From: Combretum micranthum
Taxonomy: Eukaryota; Streptophyta; Magnoliopsida; Myrtales; Combretaceae
Direction: 5' to 3'
DNA length: 64,000 nucleotides
Assembly: GCA_024138025.1 (NCBI GenBank)
Contig: JAMXBD010001399.1
Coordinates: forward strand, 248,001 to 312,000
The first letter of the stretch is position 1. Every line of letters begins with the position of its first letter. This document shows, one piece after another, positions 25,443 through 37,139 of the stretch. Made by a program: the position numbers and the translations under genes. The notes under the pieces are model-generated. The model did no database searches and had not been told where the DNA came from. It saw only the letters and a list, made by a program, of their open reading frames with translations.

Positions 25443-25919
25443 ATAAAAAAAATGTATCAATGTTTTATAAAATAGGTTAAATAAGGATCAACATTTTAAA
25501 TGAGTAACAAATAAACATAAAAAAGTGACACTTTATTTTCACTACTTTAGATAACATTAATTCATTTTTTTAATTATTTAAAACATTGATTTCTTATTTA
25601 ATCGATTTCATGAAATGTTAATATCTTTTTTTTTAAATACTCAAAATAATCATGACTTATTTGAATTCATATTTAAATATTGATGTCTTCTAATATAGTT
25701 TATGTATTTTTTTAAAGTCCTGATCTTTTTCCTACTTAAATCCTTTACGTTTTTATATGTTAACAAATTAGCATTTCTAGTAATATCGTTAATTTTTTTA
25801 TCCCTAAACCACACTAGATAGCATTTCATTCTTTTAAATAAATAATTTATTTAAGTAATTACAAAATTACTAAAATAATAAAAATATTTAAAAGTAGAAA
25901 AAATAAAACAGAGCAAAAG

Positions 25920-25922
<3 letters not shown>

Positions 25923-25954
<32 letters not shown>
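25923..25954. repeat. Poly(A) tract
   Basis: An uninterrupted A-run of roughly 30 bases. It also creates an artefactual poly-Phe frame on the minus strand. No retroposon body was recognised next to it. Confidence 0.9.
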
Positions 25955-25956
<2 letters not shown>

Positions 25957-27119
25957 AAAACAAGGGGAAATATTCCACATGTACTTGAGCTTTAACAAAA
26001 TATATAATTAGGTATTTAAACTTTAAAACTGATAGATTTAGTGCCTGAATTTTAAAATTAATCAATTTATTATCTGAATTTTTTTTTTGCGTACACTAAA
26101 TAATATGATAGAGATACTATTAGCGTACATTATATGGAACATTCTTTTATATATTAAATTGATTAATTTCAAAATTCAAGTGACATATTAAAAATGGAAA
26201 AAAAAAAAAAAACGGAGAACAAGAGTTCCGAGCGTGTGTGAATCAACCCTTTTCCAGATTAAAATCATTCCGTAACCATCTTAGTACTTCAAAATGCAAT
26301 AAAATCAAGAAAAGATATCCCCTTAAGCCTACTCTTGTTTTTATTTTTTAAATTTTTTATGGGGTTCTTTGAATAGCCTTTTAGAACTCTTTTCCTCATA
26401 AATTCTCATCCAAAAACTTTTAAATGAGCGGATTTCTACGGGTATACCATTGAATTAAGTAATCTAGAAGTGAATGGAGTGGCTCTTTTCATAAATATTA
26501 AATTACCATCATCAACTCTGTTACTATTAAAGCAATTAAAAATTAAAAAAAATAAAAGTAAGATAAAACTAACGACCAATGAAATAAAATGATCATAGAG
26601 AAAACTTTTTTTTTATTCAATAAAAAATAACATTAGAAATCAAATACACCTTTAATAACCATATTGTCAAGTAGATTATAATTTTATTTAGCTCATTGAC
26701 TATTTTAGTAAGTTGTCTAAAGTCTTTATTTTATTTCTAAATCTTAAATCTTTTAACAAATGAGATTAATTTATTAAATTTAGATCCTTCTAACCAAATT
26801 AATATGGAATCAAAATTATAATTATTGATTTATCAAATCATAATTGACTAACGTCTTGAAATAATTTCTCTTAATTTAGTCAGAAATTAATAAAGAACAT
26901 GACATTAACCCAATATGCAAATTCCATTTAATTAATAATATTTTTAATCTTCAAGCTTCGTTAAATTAATCAAATATCAATCATGACGAATCTTAAATCC
27001 TCTTTCACCATTAAAATATCGTATAATATTACTTTTGTGCCTTAAAAATAAAATTATCATACTGAGATATGCAAAGACCTAAATTAAATTAAAGAACTGA
27101 GTTTTTAGTGTCAAATTTT

Positions 27120-27715
27120 CTGCTCATGCCACTTCGTCTCAACTAGACATCGCTAAGAATAAGGAACTGCTCCAACCCCGACCAAACCTACTAGTTGCGG
27201 GTCCAGATTCGTGGCTTTGTAACATAAACGTCTCAATTCTCCTCAATTGTTTAGGCCTCCTCTTTGCACGATTATCACTCTCCACCATCATCGTCCTCAT
27301 AAACCCGCCTACCACGCACAACGATACTTAAGACTTCAACACCACCAACTCATGCAACTCCATGGCTACCCAGAGGCATTGAATCCCTTCCTTACTTCAC
27401 ACGTTCTCGTTCATCTCTTACAGTTACAGCATCTCCTAAAGCCCTGATTTATTCGATCTATCGCTACATAAGAATTTGCATCATAGCCTTCAAATCCCAC
27501 ATAGAAGGCTCATCTTCACCGTCAACGTCATCATGCAACCACTACCTCACATGTCCTCTAGTGGACACGTTAGTTAATTCATCATTATCCCAGACTTCCA
27601 CCATAGACACCAAAAACAATAACTTATCGCGAAATAACCAAATCATCACTCTCCATGACCCACAAACACCCTTGCCACAAGCTCTAAATTATCGTCACAA
27701 CCTCAATTTGTAAAA
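27120..27715 (+). other. C-rich open segment, unrecognised
   Basis: This stretch is clearly richer in C and poorer in T/A-only words than its neighbours. One plus-strand frame stays open for roughly 135 codons (about 27301-27712) without an ATG near its start. The frame is rich in Ser, Thr, Pro and His. Shorter frames are open on the minus strand too. It may be a relic of an exon or of a transposon coding region, or simply biased composition. I recognise no family. Confidence 0.25.
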
Positions 27716-30410
27716 CCAAGGTGATACAAGGGAATTCCCATATGTCGATTGTTTATGATGAGATGAAAGTAGGTTGAATAGGTATATGGAAAAATGGGAA
27801 AAAAGCTGATCGATTGTGGTTCTGTAATTTCAGGTCCCTATTTTGATGGGAAATAAGCCATAGAGTAAAATAAACCACCTTCACTTATGAGCAACATCAT
27901 TTTTTATTTTTTGTGCAATTGAACTGTTTGAGGAAATATTTAATAACGTCATAACTTTTCAAAGAAAAGTTTGTTTTATCCGCTCTTTGACATTTTATTC
28001 GTCCTTTTAATTATTTTATGTCTATAAGTTTAGAAACATTCTATTTTTGGCAGCTTTTAGGTTTTCATATATTTGTATGTCCTAGGGCAAAGAATAATTT
28101 GATCAATATTATTATTTTTGAGCTATCTTATTGCTCTATCTTTCCAAAATTTTGAATTCCATTTATCAATTTTGAATTTTAGATGCCTATTTTTTAATGT
28201 TCTTAAAATCAACAGGCATATAGAATATCACTATCTTGATATTCATAGAATCAACAAATCATGATAGTGTTCTTTTTCTTTTGCTGCTTTAGTTTACAAG
28301 GATTACTGTTAGTAATCTATTATTATATGTATTTTGTAGTTCTTTTGGTTATTATGAATCAATAAAAGAGTTGGATATGGAAAATCTCCTCGTAAATATG
28401 ATGCACCAAAAAGAGACTAAATTATTCACTTAGCTTAGTCAATACCACACATAATTTGGTTAAAAGGAATAATTGAAATAATCTTGTAAAGATTTAAAGA
28501 ATAAGACTCTTGAGAAAACTCTCAAGATCATATGCAATAATTCATCATAATAATAATGTCTTACAATACTGATAAAAAAAAGCCTTAGGGTCGGGACATT
28601 AATGGCAATGTTGTCATACAAGAAATTAATAACATGCAACGTAAAAAGATAAATAAGGAAATAAAATATATTCACCAAACAACTACTATTTAAGCAGTTC
28701 AATGCCACCATATGGATACCATGTCCTATTTTAACTCCTAATATTATGTAGATGAAAACAACACCCAGCGTCTAAACGTCCTGGGACTACATGGGTATTG
28801 TTTTGATGCCACTAGCAATTCTACAAAATTGAATTTGCTAGTGGTGAATTCCATCTCATCCACTTGATTGGAGCTTGGCCTATCAATCTTGAAAGCATAA
28901 AAGAAAAGACTTCCCAAACTTGCAAAATAAATAGTAAATGTAGAGAAAAACATGAAGTCATCATCCATTTGTTACTCCATCAAAATGTATTAAGCTAAAT
29001 TCTGAGCTCCTTTTATGGGGCCAGATGGTATATGATCCCTAATAGAAGCTCTAAAGAAAATGGAAGCATGGTAAGAGACACAATGCAACACCAAAAACAC
29101 ACAAATTCAACGGGTAAGATGATAATTGATAGAGTAATCAATAAATCAAGCATAAATATAATTGTCTCAAATGTGGATGAGAAGTTGTTGGAGTAGTAAT
29201 ATTGAGAACACCTATTAAAGAATCAAAATAAAGAAGAAATGATTATACATGAGATATATCATTTATCTTTGTTGCAATTTGTGGATGATGCCATAACCTA
29301 TCATAGATTAGTTTAGGTTTAGTCCTAAACTTAACCAAATTTATGACCAAAATTGATATTACCAACATTTTTCTTTTTTTATTTGACACAATAGTTCTTA
29401 AATGTGGGACGTTAGAACCTAATTAACAAGTATGAATGTTCAAGGTCATGTCATAATATTACTAGCAAAATAAATTAAAATATCATAGAATTGACTTTAC
29501 TTTCTTTAAATGGGCTTAAAATATAAATATTATTATTTATTTATTTGGGCTTAACTTGTGAGTTAGGTAACAAGACTTAGCAAATCTGGTTTAGCTATTG
29601 GAATAGCTCAGGGATTTGATTTGATGAGATCAGAATAGGGACCATTAGACTGGTCCGTTGCATCCAATCTCTCTCAATTAGGCTCATGCACACAGAAGGA
29701 AGGCTATTGGTCTTGGCCTATAGTAAGTTCATTCATGATAAACATGACATGATTCTTACTCCTTCTCATTTGTCAATCGCTAAGGTGATTGGACGGTTAT
29801 CACCTATGCTAAGTGCTTCTCAATACTAAGTCACTTTTCCTCATTCCACCATCGAGGAGGTTCCACTCACAAAAATCAAACAAGGAATCTCAAATATTAT
29901 TACTTTAATTTGCTCAAGAACTATAAGGTTTATGCATAAGGTCTATTTAAGCTCTCTTACTTGTCATTTGTACATTTAGGATATTGAGATTGTCTGTTTC
30001 TCCTTCCCTTCATTCTTTACAAGTCATACCATCATCAAGTGCGGTCTCCTAATCAACACTCTGAGATCACATGTAAAGCATGTGATCCACATGACGTGTA
30101 CATGACTACACCAGGAAGAACCCTGCATCTACATTTTCTAATTATGGAATGTAATGCAATTTGACTAGGAAAAAAAATAATAATTTAATATAGTGAAATG
30201 CACTCATATTCTCATCAATATATCTTTCATACAATCCATATGCAATATGCAATAAAAATAATACTAAACTCTTGTTATTAAGAATAACTTGTTACAAATA
30301 CATAAAAACATATGGTAATATCAATGACATTTAAAATAAAACTATTAGGCCAATATGACTAAAAGATTTTATTGACTTCAGTACATCCTGCCCTCATTAT
30401 CATGTATGAC
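27716..30410. other. Intergenic between the kinase genes, nothing recognised
   Basis: AT-rich DNA. The region 29600-30150 is less AT-rich and looks repeat-like, but no TIR, LTR pair or coding similarity was found. Short open frames at 28460-28711 and 28744-28968 (minus) match nothing known. Confidence 0.45.
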
Positions 30411-31581
30411 TCATGTAAGCAATCCAGAATCAGAAAATTGATCTACATCCTCTTCACAGCTTGATGGCAAAGAATTAACATCAAATGATATTGTTGCCTT
30501 ATCCACAAATTTCTTCTCAATTCCATCAACGAGAAGATCTTCTAGCCTTTTTATCACCTCCAACTCCATTTTCACCTCCTTCATTGTTGGTCGCTTACTT
30601 CCATTGAGATCTAAGCATCTATATGCCAAATTACCAACTTTATAAATCTCTTCTCTTAACTTGACTTAAGATGTAAGGATCGATAATCTCAAAGAAAAAG
30701 TTGTCCTCAATTGATTGAACAAAGTAGGTAGCTAGACTTCTTCCTTTCGTTCCCTTAGTGATGATATAGGTTTTTGTCCCGTTAAAAGCTCCACTAAGAC
30801 CATTCCGAAACTATATACATCACTTTTATCCGTATATTGACTTGATTGGAAGTACTCTGGATCAAAGTATCCAAATGTCCCTTGCACAAGAGTGGTAAGA
30901 TGGGTTTGCTCAAGAGAAACTAATCTAGCGATTCCAAAATCTGCAATCTTTGCTCGATACTTTCTATCCAAGAGTATATTACTAGACTTGATATCTCGAT
31001 GATAAATGGGCAATAATGTTGCAGAGTGCATATAAGAAAGAGCATTAGCTACATCAATTGCAATTTGTAAACGCATCTCCCATGACAAGGGATTTTCTTT
31101 ATCAGGCATATGGAGATGATCATGGAGGGTTCCATTAGATATGAATTCATATACTAATAAAGGAATTTTTGTTTCTAGACAACATCCTAATAGCTTAACT
31201 ATGTTCCTATGATTAAGTTGTGAGAGAATAATGATCTCGTTAATGAACTGTTCAACTTGCTCCTCATCTATAACTTTGGATTTTTTTATAGCAACAATTT
31301 CTCCATTTTGAAGGATTCCCTTATATACCGTTCCTCCTCCACCTTGACCAAGTATCCTATTCACATTAAAGTGATTAGTAGCGATTTCTAATTCTCTTGA
31401 ACTAAATAAATTGCTTCTCTCCACATTATTATTGATTGAATGTGACTGTTGTTGTAGTAGCAAACCACCATTTTGTTGAAATACTTCTCTTTGAGTTTTC
31501 TTTCTTTCCTTTTCTTTGTGATCTTATATATCCACCACAAGAAAAGGATAAAGACTATAAAACCCATTCCAGCACCTAAGC
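30411..31581 (-). CDS. WAK-like 2 exon 3: transmembrane and Ser/Thr kinase
   Basis: It opens with [17 protein letters not shown], a membrane span, and a basic stop-transfer stretch. The kinase domain has [70 protein letters not shown] and [19 protein letters not shown], all in one 240-codon frame (about 31463-30732). The C-lobe end [20 protein letters not shown] lies in another frame (30629-30411), reached through two single-base shifts near 30740 and 30653. A third shift near 31478 separates the membrane span from the kinase. Confidence 0.85.
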
Positions 31582-33002
31582 CTGCATTATTGACAAGAAA
31601 GACAAGGTATTAATTTGAACTATTGAAATCATTTATTCTTGAAATATTTCTTTCATTGGAATTACATGGTGAGTTGACTAAACCATCTAATCTGTTAAGT
31701 ATATACTAAGTTGCATAAAATATAAGTATATAAATCAAATTGCTAAAAAGCAAAATAACATTCACCCCCTTTTTATTCATGTAAGGCATGAAATTTGTTT
31801 CAACCACACTCTTACACTTAATCTCTCTCTGTCTCTCCCCTTAATTTTTTTCCTTTTTCTTTTTTAATTTCGTTTTCATTCTTGTATGTAAGTCGATTAT
31901 ACGTACCGATGGCAACGAAATGCATCTTCCGATTGACAACACAATCATAATATCCTGGTCGATTCACACACGTCCCTGCAGAGCAATTATTGTACTGTCC
32001 GGCTTTGCATTCATCGATATCTAATTGCAGAATTGGATTTAAAAAAAAAAAAAAAAATCAGTAGATTATATGATTGAAAAGAAACAACGTGCAAAATAGT
32101 ATAGTACCTTTACATCCGTTTTCAATATATGGATTCCCTTCGTAGCCATCATCGCAGTAGCAGTAAACAAGTCCTGTCTGGTTCTGCTGGTATTGTTCAT
32201 CGCCCGAAGAATCGAACGACAATTCATAACATTGGAAATGCGAGGAAGAGGTATTGTTGTAATTGGTAATAGAAAGATCTTTGACTACTCCCCAATTAAG
32301 CACCACTGGAATTTTGTTTAGTTTTCTTATGTCTAAGAGGTCAGAATCAGATCTGGAATCATTAAACACGAATGCGTAGCCGCTGGGAGATTTATCTCTT
32401 TCCTCTTTCATAATTAGCACTGACAAATCCTGAGCACCGGAGGCGATATCAGTTTGGCAGCAGTTTATTCCGGAAGGGCAATTACCATATATGCTACGAC
32501 TGCCTTTAATGGTAAAGTCTGTATCGCCATCAGCAGCTTGGCATGTTGACTTGCACCCTTGAAATTCACCCGTTTTACGGTTTTTCAGCATTGCCGTAGT
32601 GTTGCAACCAATCGCAATTAAACTGTTGAAGGAGCTAGAGAAGTGAAAAGGGCTTCCTTGCAAGCTCACAGCCTCACTGGTGGTCCTGTTCCATATCGTT
32701 GGAAGCATAACTTTAATGAACGAAAAAGGATAGTAATTAGGCTCGTATAAGGTGATGCTAAGCACCTCGGCGTTAATCTTCTTAAGGAAAGGAACAAGAA
32801 CATTATCCTTTTGTGGTCTACACTCAATCTCATACCACTCATTTAAGAAATAGCCACGCTCAACGCCAAAAGGGTGAGGAATTTGGGTCAAGTGCCCACA
32901 GTGGTTTACGCAGTTAGGCCTGGGGGATGCCCAAGTAGTGGCTCCCATGACCATGAGGAGAAGTACCCACACCACAGCAGGCTCAAAAATAACATGCGCC
33001 AT
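30411..33002 (-). CDS. WAK-like receptor kinase 2, nearly intact
   Basis: A three-exon WAK-like gene with the same architecture as the gene at 20924-24113, on the same strand and about 8.9 kb upstream of it, so a tandem duplicate. Exons are 33002-32108, 32020-31907 and 31581-30411, with canonical GT-AG borders and phase-1 introns. The product would be a plasma-membrane receptor with a pectin-binding ectodomain, one EGF-Ca module, one membrane span and an RD-type Ser/Thr kinase. The kinase frame carries an intact glycine loop, VAIKK lysine, [12 protein letters not shown] and ADFGIARL. Three single-base losses, near 31478, 30740 and 30653, break the frame in exon 3. It could be a recent pseudogene, or a functional gene with sequence errors. 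A Cys expected after PHPFGVERG is Tyr. Confidence 0.85.
31907..32020 (-). CDS. WAK-like 2 exon 2: EGF-Ca domain
   Basis: 114 bp between acceptor AATTAG and donor GTACGT. It encodes [18 protein letters not shown] then [14 protein letters not shown], a calcium-binding EGF-like module with the DxDEC start. Phase 1 at both ends keeps it in frame with exons 1 and 3. Confidence 0.85.
32108..33002 (-). CDS. WAK-like 2 exon 1: signal peptide and GUB_WAK domain
   Basis: The ATG at 33002 opens [20 protein letters not shown], a typical signal peptide. It is followed by [20 protein letters not shown] and [13 protein letters not shown] (galacturonan-binding motif). Later blocks are [44 protein letters not shown] and [20 protein letters not shown], the last being the first EGF-like turn. 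The exon is one unbroken frame of about 298 codons to donor AAAG|GTACTA. The conserved Cys after the PYPFG block is replaced by Tyr here. Confidence 0.85.
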
Positions 33003-33091
33003 AACTTTTGAGTCTATCTGTGTACCTACTCAATATGGCAGAGGTGATTGTAATTTAACCTGTATATATATGTATTTGTATAGGGCCAATG

Positions 33092-33128
33092 CAGTTCTCT
33101 CTCTCTCTCTATATATATATATATAATT
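33092..33128 (-). promoter_or_regulatory. Putative TATA / (GA)n promoter region of WAK-like 2
   Basis: On the minus strand a long TATATA run (about 33108-33124) is followed downstream by a GAGAGA run (about 33095-33107), roughly 95 bp before the ATG. TATA plus GAGA-type sequence is common in plant core promoters. It may also just be a microsatellite. Confidence 0.4.
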
Positions 33129-36100
33129 ATATGAAAAATAAATGGGACATAATCGGGAGGTAATGATAAATGGGAAAATTATTGCTTTTATCTAGTTAAA
33201 TTAACAAAATAGAAAATCTTAGTAGAATTGGTAATAGAATCGCTCTAACTATTGTTGTGATTGAAGATATCCCTATGTACATCTATTGTCAATCCCTTTT
33301 ATTTCAAACACAAACAATGTATTCAGGCCTTTTATTCATTTTATTTTCCTTCTCCTAGCTATCTTTTCGCTCATTTTCTGTTGGCTAGTAAGAGAAAGAG
33401 ACTTTATCAGAGAGATTAAAAATAAAAAAAAAAATAAAAAAAACGCTTTGCATTGCAAATCTCACTATCACATAGGAAATCTGGCTTGGAGCATGTAAAT
33501 TGTAATAGTTAATTTCAACATTATATTAGACGAAAAGATTAGAAAGACCGAAGGCAGGATTATTTCTATAAAATCTCGGCCCCTTTTTTTTTTCCCCTTT
33601 GTTATTGTATACATATATATAGGGAATTGGTACATCCTCTATATGTTTACCGAATTCTAGTGAAGTACTTCATGTAACATACCACAAATGGTGGGAATCA
33701 ACATTGTTCTTGATTCACCTAAAAACTGACATGCGTCTTTTTTAGAAATTGACTAGCTTACAGAACTTGGAACGTGCTCACACATCCGCATGTGCTAGTC
33801 AATATTAAATTATTAACGGGTGGTTTGGCTTGTTCTCAAAAGATGATCTACAGACCAGAAAACAGGTTATGTTGATATGGAGAATATAACATAGTTAATT
33901 AACGAGTTAAACTATTCGTAACCAACAGAATTTGCTTCGATGCCATTGACTAATTTATCAAGTTAAACCTGAACTTTATAATCATTTGCTTCATTAATTT
34001 AGGAGTCAAATTGAACTTTAAGTTAAATATAAATACTAGTTTAATTTGAGTCGAATTTGCATATAATATTATTTTTATTAAGATAAAAAAGATACATTTT
34101 AATAAATCAATTTTAATTCAAGTTGATTCAATGCGATTGTGATTTAGATTTGAGTTCAAAATTTTGAGCTTAGTTGGGTTATTGAGTTTTAAAATTTTAA
34201 AGTAAGTTTGAACTCGAGTTCAATATTACACAATCATGAGGCAACTCATTTATAAGCTTCTTTCCTCGTGTATATATAATAGTTGGAAAAAAAAAAAAAA
34301 CCTAAAAACAATAGATATTTGGTTTAATTCTGCAGCCATCCTCAATTAATCTCTAATTTAAAAACTCCAATTTATTGTTTGGTTTTGGACTTCCATGGGT
34401 GGCAAGTTGGCGAGATGCATGACCATGCAATGAAGATAAGAGGGTCAAGTTCATGTGAAGTGGATGATAATATGTGACCCGAAGATATGACAATTGATAT
34501 GCCAAGAAACGATGCCTGCTTTCCATTTTAATGATGCACCCATATCCAACAGCTAGCAAATATCAATAGAGTGCATGGGGGTAAAAATTTCTGGTATGAA
34601 GATGCGTATGTGTATCTGTCCTGGCCTCATCTATTCGCATCCAATTAAATCTTAAAATATTTAGCATTACACTTTTTTTTTCTCCCTTCGGACATAACAT
34701 AAAGCATGTAACATTTTTGTGAAAATGGCCTACCAAAGTGAACTAAGTGGTATTTTTTTTCCTTTTTAAGGACTTAAGTCAAAATGAAATCTGATTATGC
34801 TTATTGGTGCGGTGCAGATATGGGATGGATGAGGAACTGGCGTAGCAGGTAAATTAGGTTTTAATCAAGTTCCATTGATCGTGTACGAATGCCAAAAAAT
34901 GATCTTCAATCATCGATTAATTTTATAAATACTTAAATAATTGACATCAAAATTTAAAAATAAAAGATAAATTTAAATTCAGCGTTGTATTAAATATTTT
35001 ACTATTATTACTCTCAACGGTTTCTTCGATATTGATAAATACAGGGAGATAGAAAGAAAAAGGAATAAAAGAGACTTTTTGAAAAAGACAATTAGCTTCT
35101 TAACTATGAATTGGATGTGCAACAAAACTCTATTTATAAGAGGAGGAGGGGGGGGGGTGGGGTGGGGGTAAGGGAGAAAAAAAAAGAACTCTATTTATAC
35201 ATTGCGAACTAAAGAGTGTTTATTAATTTTCTAGTTAATTTTCTATCGACTTTTTAAGATTTCCTAATATGTAATATTATAAAAAAGGAAGATAGAGAAT
35301 ATTTCTTAGTGTCAGTTTGTTACATGGAAATAATTTGAAAAAAAAAAAATTGAAATTGAATGAGTTCTGAAATGACAAATTCATTCCTATTTTTTGAAGT
35401 CTACATGAAATGGAATGAAAAGAAATGATTATTAGTGTATTTGTTGGAATTATCTCTAGCAATAAATACAAATCATAAATATGTGATATGCTAAAAGGGT
35501 AATTAAATTGCATCTAATTAAAAAAAGAAGTTGGAATGGAATTGCAATTCCATAGAAAAAAGGAATCAAATTCTTCTTTAAAGCCAGGATCAATCTTTAC
35601 TTTTAAAAGTACATCCAAATATAGTAAATGGAAAGGAACCTGAATCGTGATTCCATTGTAAGTCCATTCATCTATATCAAACATGACATAAAAGCAAGTC
35701 TCACTCTTAGCAATCTTAAAATATCATATCATAAAAAAAAAAAAAATCAATTTCATGGTTTTTTTTTCATGATCCAGTAAATTATTGAATGACTCAAATT
35801 TATATTTAATCATGTACAACATGATTAAAATATCTTTTATTCTAACTTCTATATTCAATTTCAAATAATAAACTAGACAACCTATGACAAAATTGTAAAG
35901 TTCCCCATCTCAAAATATCATTAGTAGCTTATTCCATTTTTTTTTCTTTCCTTAATTGCTAAAGCCAATAACTATGGAACAAATTCGGATGAAATAGCTA
36001 TAGAGAGTATAAATCAACTAAAAAGGATGCAAAACATACCATAGGCGATACTTTATGTCAAATGTTCTCAATACAAAAGTATATTTACATTTTAAAAGAA

Positions 36101-37139
36101 TAAAAAAATACAAATATTTGTCGATCCTTGTAAACCCAAAAGTTTTATATTGTTAGATATTCTCATCGTCGATTTCATTTGATAAAAAAATTTGTTGTTG
36201 TCATGAATTTAAAACGGTAATTGCGTTGGATAAATCTTGTTGATGAAATTCGGATACCAGGATTAATTACACAATTTTGAGCCAAGGATAGATAATGAAT
36301 TCAAGTTCCAGTCGACTAAACTAAGTGACGTTGAAGGAGAGTTTCGGGTACCATCAATATAGACAACCTAGCCCCAAAGTGATCAACCACTTTGTAGATT
36401 TTATGGGTAGTCGGTTAAAGAAGCACAGTCGTCTAGCCTTGTGCCCTTGCGAAGCGATCCCTTAGAATGGGTCTATTTGGATTGTTGATTTTCATCGATA
36501 TTTGATCTGCATCTGTATCTTACTTATAAATTATTTGTATATAATCTGTTTGATCTATTTATGAGTAAAAATTCATATTTTTCATCTGTATCTATTTTTT
36601 ATAAATAGTTTATTCAAAAAAAAAAAAAAGATGCCAAGACGATCTAAAAACGATAAACTAAATAGATAAGTGTAATTTTATATTTTACAATGAGGTTTAT
36701 GATCAAAACATCTTAAGAGATCTGAAATTTAATTAGTTATTGTGTGGGTAAATTTTGTTTCTACCTTATTTGAATAGTTTATTGCTGTATTCAGCATTGC
36801 CATTAATAATGATACTTAACAATTAAAAACCTTAGTTATAATTCATATTTGTGCTTGCCATAAAATCTATATGACATAAGATAAGTAGGTCATAACCTAG
36901 TTACATGGGGAATTGAAGGTCAACTGTCTTAAAATGATGTGAATAGCCACCAATATCACTTGTGTAGATAACCAGGTCATTGATTAACTATATTTAGCCA
37001 ACCACAGCTTGGGAAACTCAAGAAAAGCCGTTAAAATGACCTCAACATAGAATTGGTGGTGTTTAGGAACCGGCTAATGGACTAAGCTACTAATAGCCAG
37101 ATGTGATGAGGAAATATTTTGTTGAAAACGATTATGTGT
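33129..37139. other. Intergenic, AT-rich, no gene recognised
   Basis: Holds a G-rich tract at 35143-35169. MITE-like sequence is suspected but not delimited at about 35290-35690 and 36470-36680. A less AT-rich segment at about 36240-36470 matches nothing known to me. Confidence 0.45.
35143..35169 (+). repeat. G-run tract with G-quadruplex potential
   Basis: A near-pure G tract with single A and T interruptions contains runs of 10, 4 and 5 G. The plus strand could form a four-run G-quadruplex. Its surroundings are over 70% AT. Confidence 0.8.

Larger units (their letters stand above)
24202..27119. other. Intergenic, AT-rich, with low-complexity runs
   Basis: No gene was recognised. It contains an A-run at 24654-24674, a (GGA)/(GGT) run at about 25002-25029, an A-run of over 30 at 25923-25954, and fragments of the 'GGTACCTGAACTTTG' palindromic MITE family at about 25333-25442 and 25975-26175. 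Confidence 0.6.

Noticed and set aside
25859..26065. Poly-Phe membrane-like frame
   Set aside because: A translation of a long A-run on the opposite strand.
35277..35690. MITE suspected from repeated GGAATTG/CAATTCC words
   Set aside because: No matching terminal pair or TSD could be defined.
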